Source: Chitinophaga pinensis (lineage in GTDB: Bacteria > Bacteroidota > Bacteroidia > AKYH767-A > OLB10). From it: a DNA stretch of 5,144 nt. Position numbers and translations under genes: made by a program. Below the pieces are notes generated by a model that ran no database searches, was not told where the DNA came from, and saw nothing but the letters and a program-made list of their open reading frames with translations. This document shows positions 1 to 5,144 of the stretch, piece by piece; the stretch's first letter is position 1, and every line of letters begins with the position of its first letter. The DNA is taken from assembly GCA_945872015.1 (NCBI GenBank), contig CAMBYJ010000158.1, positions 1 to 5,144 on the forward strand, written 5' to 3'.

Positions 1-56
1 TAAACTATGGTGACATTCGCGAAGCAAAACTGATTATTAACTTTAAAATTAAATAA
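1..56 (+). CDS. rimP: RimP C-terminal end (partial, 5' end outside window)
   Basis: The third reading frame is open from the window edge to a TAA at 54-56 and encodes a 17-residue tail, NYGDIREAKLIINFKIK. The alternating hydrophobic and charged residues look like the final beta strand of the RimP C-terminal SH3-like domain, where an aspartate-isoleucine turn followed by a Lys/Phe-rich strand is common in Bacteroidota. RimP is a cytoplasmic factor that helps mature the 30S ribosomal subunit. Position is the main support: the stop lies 6 bases before nusA, and rimP is the usual gene directly upstream of nusA in many bacteria. The fragment is too short to identify by sequence alone, so the name rests on gene order plus a compatible tail. 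The start and most of the gene are missing. Confidence 0.72.
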   Translation, partial: NYGDIREAKLIINFKIK

Positions 57-62
57 GTAAAA

Positions 63-1298
63 ATGGAGCATCACGTACTGATAGAATCCTTCTCGGAATT
101 CAAAGAAGTAAAGAACATTGATCGTGCAACCATGATGAGTATCCTCGAAGATGTAATTCGTGGGATGTTACGCAAACGCTATGGAACAGCCGATAATTTT
201 GACGTTATCATCAATATTGATAAAGGTGACTTAGAACTTTATCGTAATCGTGTTATCGTTGAAGATGGCATGGTGGAAGATCCTGTTACTGAAATTGCTT
301 ATTCTGAAGCAATCAAAATTGAACCTGATTTTGAAGTGGGTGAAGATTTAACAGAAACTGTGAAGCTTGGAGATTTTGGTCGTCGTGCAGTATTAGCTTT
401 ACGTCAGAATTTAGTTGCAAGAATTTCTGAATTGGAAAAAGATGGTGTTTACAGAAAGTATAAAGATCGTGTAGGTGAAATTTTAACTGGAGAGGTATAT
501 CAAATCTGGAAGAAAGAAATTTTGATTTTAGACGACGAAGGAAATGAATTAATTCTTCCAAAGAATGAAACTATTCCTGCTGATTTCTTCAAGAAAGGTG
601 ATGCTGTTCGTTCTGTAATTCAACGTGTGGAAATGGTGAATAACAATCCTCGTATTATCTTATCACGTACGTCACCTGTTTTCTTAGAGCGTTTGTTTGA
701 GCAAGAAGTTCCAGAGGTGTTTGATGGATTAATTACTATCAAAAATATTGTTCGTGAACCAGGTGAAAGAGCTAAAGTTGCAGTAGAGTCTTACGATGAC
801 AGAATTGACCCAGTAGGCGCTTGTGTGGGTATGAAAGGTTCTCGTATACACGGTATCGTTAGAGAGTTGAGAAATGAAAATATTGATGTTATAAATTACA
901 CAACAAATCTTCAATTATACATCACTCGTGCTTTAAGTCCTGCAAAAATTACTTCTATTAAGTTAGATGATGAAACGCACCGTGCTGCTGTTTATATGAA
1001 ACCAGATCAGGTATCATTGGCAATTGGTAAGGGCGGACATAACATCAAATTAGCAGGTCGTTTAACAGGCTATGAAATTGATGTGTATCGCGATAGTGAA
1101 GATGAAGAAGAGGATGTTGATATTGAAGAATTCAGTGATGAAATTGATTCATGGATTATTGATGAGTTAAAAGCAATCGGTTGTGATACTGCTAAGAGTG
1201 TTCTTGCAATTACTGTAGAAGATTTAGTAAGCAGAACAGATTTAGAAGAAGAAACAATCCGTGAAGTAGTAAGAATTCTTCGTTCAGAATTTGAATAG
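63..1298 (+). CDS. nusA: Transcription termination/antitermination factor NusA
   Basis: This encodes a 411-residue NusA, a cytoplasmic protein that binds RNA polymerase and nascent RNA and modulates pausing, intrinsic termination and rRNA antitermination. Domains in order: an N-terminal polymerase-binding domain (about 1-125), an S1 RNA-binding domain (about 136-200, starting near RVGEILTGEV), KH1 (about 230-290, loop GMKG at 256-259) and KH2 (about 300-350, loop GKGG at 322-325). An acidic stretch (about 344-362) follows, then a short helical C-terminal segment (about 363-411) with a helix-hairpin-helix look. It is shorter than E. coli NusA (495 residues) because the two C-terminal acidic repeats are absent, as is usual outside Proteobacteria. 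The ATG at 63 is the natural start: it lies 6 bases after the preceding stop and the N-terminus matches the family. No Shine-Dalgarno motif is seen; the upstream bases are A-rich. The gene is probably co-transcribed with rimP and infB. Confidence 0.97.
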   Translation: MEHHVLIESFSEFKEVKNIDRATMMSILEDVIRGMLRKRYGTADNFDVIINIDKGDLELYRNRVIVEDGMVEDPVTEIAYSEAIKIEPDFEVGEDLTETVKLGDFGRRAVLALRQNLVARISELEKDGVYRKYKDRVGEILTGEVYQIWKKEILILDDEGNELILPKNETIPADFFKKGDAVRSVIQRVEMVNNNPRIILSRTSPVFLERLFEQEVPEVFDGLITIKNIVREPGERAKVAVESYDDRIDPVGACVGMKGSRIHGIVRELRNENIDVINYTTNLQLYITRALSPAKITSIKLDDETHRAAVYMKPDQVSLAIGKGGHNIKLAGRLTGYEIDVYRDSEDEEEDVDIEEFSDEIDSWIIDELKAIGCDTAKSVLAITVEDLVSRTDLEEETIREVVRILRSEFE

Positions 1299-1301
1299 TA
1301 A

Positions 1302-1321
1302 ATCTCTCTTCGCAGCGAGAT
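1302..1321 (+). other. Small hairpin just after the nusA stop
   Basis: ATCTC at 1302-1306 pairs with GAGAT at 1317-1321. A T/C mismatch follows (1307 and 1316), then two further pairs (CT 1308-1309 with AG 1314-1315) around a TCGC loop. There is no T-tract after it, only TAAAATTTG, so it does not look like a terminator. It could be a processing or mRNA-stability structure or a chance pairing. The sequence shows only the complementarity. Confidence 0.35.
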
Positions 1322-1339
1322 AAAATTTGCGAAAAATCA

Positions 1340-1361
1340 AATAAGGCAATTCAGCCTTGTT
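1340..1361 (+). other. Hairpin in the nusA-infB gap
   Basis: AATAAGGC (1340-1347) pairs with GCCTTGTT (1354-1361) to give an 8-pair stem including one G-T wobble, with a six-base AATTCA loop. It ends 25 bases before the infB ATG. The bases after it are ATTTAAAAAAG, which lacks the T-tract of an intrinsic terminator, so strong termination is unlikely. A weak attenuator, an RNA-processing site or a translation-affecting leader structure are possible roles, but none is shown by the sequence. Confidence 0.45.
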
Positions 1362-1386
1362 ATTTAAAAAAGAATAATTAATTCGA

Positions 1387-4332
1387 ATGGCAGAAGATAA
1401 AGCAATACGCCTCAGTAAAGCAGCAAAAGAACTAAATGTTGGTCTTACGCACGTGGTGGAATTTCTGGAGTCGAAAGGTATAGTGATAGATAGTAATCCA
1501 AATACCAAGATCTCGCAGGACGTCTATGCGATGTTACAAGATACTTACATGCCAGATCGTTTGGCAAAGTTAGATGCTCAGGAAATTACTCGTGAAAAAT
1601 TGAAACGAGATAATGTAGTTATTGAAGCAACAACATCTAAGCCCGAAGCAAAGAAGGAAGCAGAATCAGATAATGATGATTCTTTGAAGAAAAGTTTAGA
1701 TGAAATTAAATTAGCCGCTGCAGCTGAAAAGAAAACTGCAAAGAAGAAAGAAGAACCTAAGCCGGAGCCAGAAGTAATCAAGGCAAAGGCTGATGTAGAT
1801 GCTCCGAAAATTCTCGGTAAAATAGATTTAGATGCAGGCAAGAAGAAGTCAAAGAAGAAAGAAGAGCCTGTTGTAGAAAAACCAACTAAAAAATCTGCTA
1901 AGGTTGAAGCGAAAGAACAGCCTAAAACGGAAGCTAAAAAAGTTGAAGAAAAATCTATTCCTAAAGAAAATATAGAGCCGGCAAAGGTAGAAGCGGCTAC
2001 TCCTGAAGTGACGGAAGTTGCACCGACACCTGTAGCGCCTGTTGAAACAGCTCCAATTGTTGAAACTCCTGAGAAGGCTCCAACTAAGGAAGATACTGCT
2101 AATTTACCTCCTGAACATATCAGCGTTCGAGTGGAGAAATTAAGCGGACCAAATATCTTAGGTAAAATTGTTTTACCAGTAGACCCTCCAAAGAAAAAGC
2201 CTGTTGCATCTTCATCTGATTTTGCATCGGGTCAGCGTAAGCGTAAGCGTAAGGAAAATCCAAGTGGTTCTGCGCCTCAAGGTGGTGGAGCTCCTGGAAC
2301 TAATCAACAACGTCCTTGGCAAGGTGGTCAACAACGCCCGGGTGGAGATAATCGTCCAGGTGGAGGAAATCGTCCATTTAACAAAGGGGGAAACAAAGGT
2401 CGTCCTGCTCCTGCAGCACAACAACCGAAAGTTGAACCTACTGATAAAGAAATCCAAGATCAAATTAAAGCAACACTTGCCCGCTTAAGTGGATTAGGTA
2501 AATCAAAAGCGTCAAAATTCAGAAAAGAAAAACGTGATTTACATGCTAAGCGACAAGAAGCTTTAGATGATACAACAGATAAAGTAATTAAAGTTACTGA
2601 GTTCGTTTCTGCGAATGAATTAGCGAAAATGTTGAACGTACAAGTGAATCAAATCATTGCTACTTGCATGAGTTTAGGATTATTTGTTTCTATCAACCAA
2701 CGTCTCGATGCTGAAACAATTACTGTTGTAGCTGGTGAATTTGGTTATACAGTTGAGTTCGTTTCAGCCGATGTACAAGAAGCAATTAATGATGATATTG
2801 ATGACGAAGCTGACTTAGAAACACGTGCTCCAATCGTTACTGTAATGGGTCACGTCGATCACGGTAAGACATCCCTGTTAGATTATATCCGTAAGGCGAA
2901 TGTAATTGCAGGTGAAGCAGGTGGTATTACGCAACATATCGGAGCTTATGAAGTAACACTTGAAAACGGTAGAAAGATTACATTCTTAGATACTCCAGGT
3001 CACGAGGCCTTTACGGCTATGCGTGCCCGTGGTGCTAAGGTTACCGACGTAGCAATTATTGTTGTGTCTGCTGATGATAGTGTCATGCCGCAAACGAAAG
3101 AAGCAATCAACCATGCGCAAGCAGCAGGTGTGCCTATTGTATTTGCAATTAATAAAATTGATAAACCAGATGCTAACCCTGAAAGAATTAAGGAGCAATT
3201 AGCATCGATGAATTATCTTGTTGAAGACTGGGGTGGTAAATATCAAAGTCAGGATATTTCTGCTAAGAAAGGATTAAACGTAGATAAGTTATTAGAAAAA
3301 GTATTGCTTGAGTCTGATTTACTCGACTTAAAAGCGAATCCAGATCGTTTGGCAAAAGGAACTGTTATCGAATCTTCACTTGATAAAGGTAGAGGTTATG
3401 TAACAACAGTTCTTGTTCAAACTGGAACATTAAAAATTGGTGATATTGTTCTTGCAGGCTGTTATAGCGGCCGTGTGAAAGCAATGTTTAATGAACGTGG
3501 AGGAAAAGCGAACGAAGCAGGTCCTTCGCATCCAGCATTAATTCTCGGTATGAGTGGTGCACCTCAGGCAGGTGATCAGTTTAATGTAATGGATGACGAA
3601 AGAGAAGCGCGCGAGATTGCTAACAAACGTTTACAGTTACAACGTGAGCAAGGTATTCGTACGCATAAGCATATTACGTTAGATGAAATCGGACGTCGTT
3701 TAGCAATCGGAAACTTCAAAGAGTTAAATGTGATTGTGAAAGGTGATGTGGATGGTTCAGTAGAAGCATTAGCCGATTCATTATTGAAATTATCGAATCC
3801 TGAAATTCAAGTGAACGTAATTATGAAAGGTGTTGGTCAGATTTCTGAATCAGATGTGAACTTAGCATCTGCATCGAATGCGATCATCATCGGATTCCAG
3901 GTTCGTCCTTCTGTAAGTGCTCGTAAGTTAGCGGAGAATGAAGAAATCGATATTCGTTTATATTCTATCATCTACGATGCAATCAACGAAGTGAAAGCGG
4001 CGATGGAAGGAATGCTTGCTCCAGAATTTGAAGAGAAAATTACTTGTAACGTACAAGTGCGTGAAACATTCAAGATTCCGAAAGTGGGTACAATCGCCGG
4101 TTGTATGGTGTTAGAAGGTAAGATCAACCGTAATACACAAATCAGAATTATTCGCGACGGAATCGTTGTCCATAGCGGTGAACTTGCTTCATTAAAACGA
4201 TTTAAAGATGATGCGAAAGAAGTTCAGGCTGGTATGGAGTGCGGATTAAATATCAATAAGTTTAATGATATTAAAGAAGGTGATATTATTGAAGGCTACG
4301 AACAAGTAGCAATAAAACGAACGCTTGCTTAA
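1387..4332 (+). CDS. infB: Translation initiation factor IF-2
   Basis: This encodes a 981-residue IF2, the GTPase that brings formyl-Met-tRNA to the 30S subunit and promotes 50S joining. Residues 1-55 form a first IF2_N helical domain. A Lys/Glu/Ala/Pro-rich linker (about 60-290) and a Gly/Arg/Pro-rich segment (about 295-345) follow, then a second IF2_N domain (about 399-460). The G domain (about 480-645) has every signature: G1 GHVDHGKT 488-495, G2 GGITQHIG 512-519, G3 DTPGH 535-539, G4 NKID 589-592 and G5 SAK 625-627. Beta-barrel domain II is about 650-745, domain III about 775-870 (KGDVDGS at 785-791), and the initiator-tRNA-binding domain about 880-981, with the typical ECG (951-953) and GDIIE (965-969). 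All catalytic motifs are intact, including H539 of the G3 motif. It is longer than E. coli IF2 (890), due to the linker. The ATG at 1387 starts the first conserved domain. No Shine-Dalgarno is seen. No internal ATG gives an obvious shorter isoform. Confidence 0.98.
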   Translation: MAEDKAIRLSKAAKELNVGLTHVVEFLESKGIVIDSNPNTKISQDVYAMLQDTYMPDRLAKLDAQEITREKLKRDNVVIEATTSKPEAKKEAESDNDDSLKKSLDEIKLAAAAEKKTAKKKEEPKPEPEVIKAKADVDAPKILGKIDLDAGKKKSKKKEEPVVEKPTKKSAKVEAKEQPKTEAKKVEEKSIPKENIEPAKVEAATPEVTEVAPTPVAPVETAPIVETPEKAPTKEDTANLPPEHISVRVEKLSGPNILGKIVLPVDPPKKKPVASSSDFASGQRKRKRKENPSGSAPQGGGAPGTNQQRPWQGGQQRPGGDNRPGGGNRPFNKGGNKGRPAPAAQQPKVEPTDKEIQDQIKATLARLSGLGKSKASKFRKEKRDLHAKRQEALDDTTDKVIKVTEFVSANELAKMLNVQVNQIIATCMSLGLFVSINQRLDAETITVVAGEFGYTVEFVSADVQEAINDDIDDEADLETRAPIVTVMGHVDHGKTSLLDYIRKANVIAGEAGGITQHIGAYEVTLENGRKITFLDTPGHEAFTAMRARGAKVTDVAIIVVSADDSVMPQTKEAINHAQAAGVPIVFAINKIDKPDANPERIKEQLASMNYLVEDWGGKYQSQDISAKKGLNVDKLLEKVLLESDLLDLKANPDRLAKGTVIESSLDKGRGYVTTVLVQTGTLKIGDIVLAGCYSGRVKAMFNERGGKANEAGPSHPALILGMSGAPQAGDQFNVMDDEREAREIANKRLQLQREQGIRTHKHITLDEIGRRLAIGNFKELNVIVKGDVDGSVEALADSLLKLSNPEIQVNVIMKGVGQISESDVNLASASNAIIIGFQVRPSVSARKLAENEEIDIRLYSIIYDAINEVKAAMEGMLAPEFEEKITCNVQVRETFKIPKVGTIAGCMVLEGKINRNTQIRIIRDGIVVHSGELASLKRFKDDAKEVQAGMECGLNINKFNDIKEGDIIEGYEQVAIKRTLA
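2236..2253 (+). repeat. Three tandem CGTAAG units inside infB
   Basis: The hexamer CGTAAG occurs three times in tandem and encodes Arg-Lys three times (residues 284-289 of IF2). It sits at the junction between the Lys/Glu-rich and Gly/Arg/Pro-rich linker segments. Its length is a multiple of three, so copy-number change would keep the frame. It gives a local cluster of six positive charges, plausible for RNA or ribosome contact. That role is an inference. Confidence 0.8.
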
Positions 4333-4360
4333 AATTAGTTTAGTAATTATCTAATTATAA

Positions 4361-4397
4361 GGGGAAGCGTATTCTATTGAGTACGCTTTCTCTTTTT
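4361..4397 (+). terminator. Intrinsic terminator after infB
   Basis: The left arm at 4361-4374 pairs with the right arm at 4379-4392. This gives 14 continuous pairs, including three G-T wobbles, closed by a four-base TATT loop. The core AAGCGTA / TACGCTT is perfect. Five T residues follow directly (4393-4397). This is a classical Rho-independent terminator, 28 bases after the infB stop, and it marks the end of the rimP-nusA-infB transcript. The reverse strand has only a weak T-run on the other side, so it is probably one-directional. Confidence 0.9.
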
Positions 4398-4409
4398 AAA
4401 ATAAAATTC

Positions 4410-4438
4410 TTGATTTAAAATTGTAGTTGCTATATTTA
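4410..4438 (+). promoter_or_regulatory. Candidate Bacteroidota-type promoter for the secreted-protein gene
   Basis: TTG at 4410-4412 and TATATTTA at 4431-4438 are separated by 18 bases. The second element matches 5 of the 6 fixed positions of the Bacteroidota -7 consensus TAnnTTTG, and the spacing is within the range described for this promoter class. It lies between the infB terminator and the next ATG, where a new promoter is needed. Transcription would start close to 4443-4447, leaving a leader of only about 10 bases. The region is A/T-rich, so a chance match is possible. Confidence 0.45.
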
Positions 4439-4455
4439 GTAACCAAAAAATTAAA

Positions 4456-5144
4456 ATGATGAAAAAACTATTACTCTCACTCTTAGTTTTATGTTCAATT
4501 GGTTCATTTAAATCGTTTGCTGGAGTAGGCGATACAACCGTTGTTCAAGCTTTTACTTTTAACTCGCCACAAAGAGCATGGTTTGTATTTCCTTCGGATA
4601 CTTTAAATGTTGAGAAAATTTTAATGCTCTATACACTGAAGTGTAATCCAGCTCAATTTCCAGAGTGCGGAGAATGGGATTATCTGACTAATACTTATGT
4701 GTATAAGCATACTGGGTTAATTGATAGTACTATGCGTACGCAGAATTTGTATTTAGTTAATGGAGGAAACTTCTCGTCATATACTTATTCAAATACACCA
4801 ACCTATACGCATAATACGCATTGGGATTATTTTATTAATCATTTGTCTACTACGTCACTTAATACTTATTCAGTTGCTGGAGGTAATACAAATGCTAATC
4901 ATCCTTTCGGAACTGCCAACAATTTATCTAAATCGCAATACATATGGCGCGCATCTGAACTAACGGCTGCGGGTATGGGTGCAGGTAATATTACAGGATT
5001 AAATTTTTATTTGCAAAATACAGGTTCGCCTTTTAATAAGCTTACTATCCGAATGAAAATGGTTACTGCAGATACTATTACTTCTGCTAATGCAAGTAAT
5101 GCAGGTTTTACAACGGTTTATAGCAAAGGACATGATTTTGCACC
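4456..5144 (+). CDS. Secreted protein with PNGase F N-domain-like region (partial, 3' end outside window)
   Basis: The frame is open from the ATG at 4456 to the window end (229 codons plus two bases). The N-terminus is a clear Sec signal peptide: MMKK, a Leu/Val-rich core, and a likely cut after SFA (residues 20-22), so the product is exported. ATG at 4459 is an equally possible start, one residue shorter. After cleavage, residues about 27-110 hold an FTF motif, a run ending LMLYTLKC, and CGEWDY at 71-76. C63 and C71 may form a disulfide. This resembles the N-terminal domain of peptide-N-glycosidase F-like proteins widespread in Bacteroidota. Residues about 160-205 (SELTAAGMGAGNITGL at 167-182) look like a second beta-rich module seen in large surface proteins of this phylum. 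Enzyme activity cannot be claimed, because PNGase F catalytic residues are not assessable here. A type IX sorting domain would be at the unseen C-terminus. The gene has its own candidate promoter and is unrelated to the upstream operon. The family call is from memory of motifs and is moderate; the signal peptide is firm. Confidence 0.75.
   Translation, partial: MMKKLLLSLLVLCSIGSFKSFAGVGDTTVVQAFTFNSPQRAWFVFPSDTLNVEKILMLYTLKCNPAQFPECGEWDYLTNTYVYKHTGLIDSTMRTQNLYLVNGGNFSSYTYSNTPTYTHNTHWDYFINHLSTTSLNTYSVAGGNTNANHPFGTANNLSKSQYIWRASELTAAGMGAGNITGLNFYLQNTGSPFNKLTIRMKMVTADTITSANASNAGFTTVYSKGHDFA

Noticed and set aside
313..561. 82-codon open frame on the minus strand within nusA
   Set aside because: It is antisense to a strongly conserved coding region, and the Leu/Phe/His-rich product has no recognisable family.
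1340..1370. Intrinsic terminator between nusA and infB
   Set aside because: The 8-pair stem is followed by ATTTAAAAAAG rather than a T-tract, so it lacks the second half of a Rho-independent terminator. It is reported only as a hairpin.
1578..1841. 87-codon open frame on the minus strand
   Set aside because: It is antisense to the Lys/Glu-rich IF2 linker. Its Ser/Phe/Ala-rich translation is the expected reverse shadow of AAG/GAA codons.
2204..2488. Overlapping open frames on both strands in the middle of infB
   Set aside because: They cover the low-complexity linker of IF2, where repetitive Lys/Gly/Arg codons keep other frames open. The translations are low-complexity Val/Leu/Lys or Thr/Arg runs without family features.
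4344..4358. Direct repeat TAATTAT-C-TAATTAT and a weak AATTAG/CTAATT pairing before the terminator
   Set aside because: Seven-base A/T-only repeats are expected by chance in such A/T-rich spacer sequence, and no operator or attachment-site logic fits the position.
4333..4455. rbfA or another ribosome-maturation gene following infB, as in E. coli
   Set aside because: The 123-base gap holds only a terminator and a candidate promoter, and the next gene encodes an exported protein unrelated to ribosome maturation.
4760..4963. 67-codon open frame (+)
   Set aside because: It lies wholly inside the secreted-protein gene in another frame. Its Ile/Leu/His-rich translation looks like an artefact of A/T-rich codons, and no start context supports it.

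Overview
The window reads as a housekeeping locus from an A+T-rich member of the Bacteroidota. Several signs agree. The gene order is rimP-nusA-infB. The nusA product is short (411 residues) and the IF2 is long (981 residues) with a Lys/Glu/Pro-rich linker followed by a Gly/Arg/Pro-rich one. No complete gene has a clear Shine-Dalgarno sequence; the stretches before the ATGs are A/T-rich. A candidate promoter near 4410-4438 resembles the Bacteroidota TTG / TAnnTTTG pattern. The final gene looks like a secreted protein of a kind common in this phylum. I cannot place the organism below phylum level.

Layout, all on the + strand: positions 1-56 are the last 17 codons of a gene that is most likely rimP. 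After 6 bases comes nusA (63-1298). An 88-base gap with two small hairpins precedes infB (1387-4332). A strong intrinsic terminator (4361-4397) lies 28 bases after the infB stop and closes the operon. A candidate promoter then leads into a new gene at 4456. It starts with a signal peptide and is still open at the window end, where it has 229 full codons.

The first three genes form the familiar cluster for making and using the translation machinery. RimP matures the 30S subunit, NusA tunes RNA polymerase pausing, termination and antitermination, and IF2 places initiator tRNA on the ribosome. They are probably co-transcribed. The last gene is a separate unit whose product is exported. Its N-terminal region resembles the N-terminal domain of peptide-N-glycosidase F-like proteins, and it may be a type IX secretion cargo, but the diagnostic C-terminus lies outside the window.

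I found no mobile element, CRISPR array, tRNA, rRNA or riboswitch, and no convincing sign of an undescribed system. The points most worth a second look are the partial secreted protein, the repeated motif and Gly/Arg/Pro-rich segment in the IF2 linker, and the hairpins between nusA and infB.
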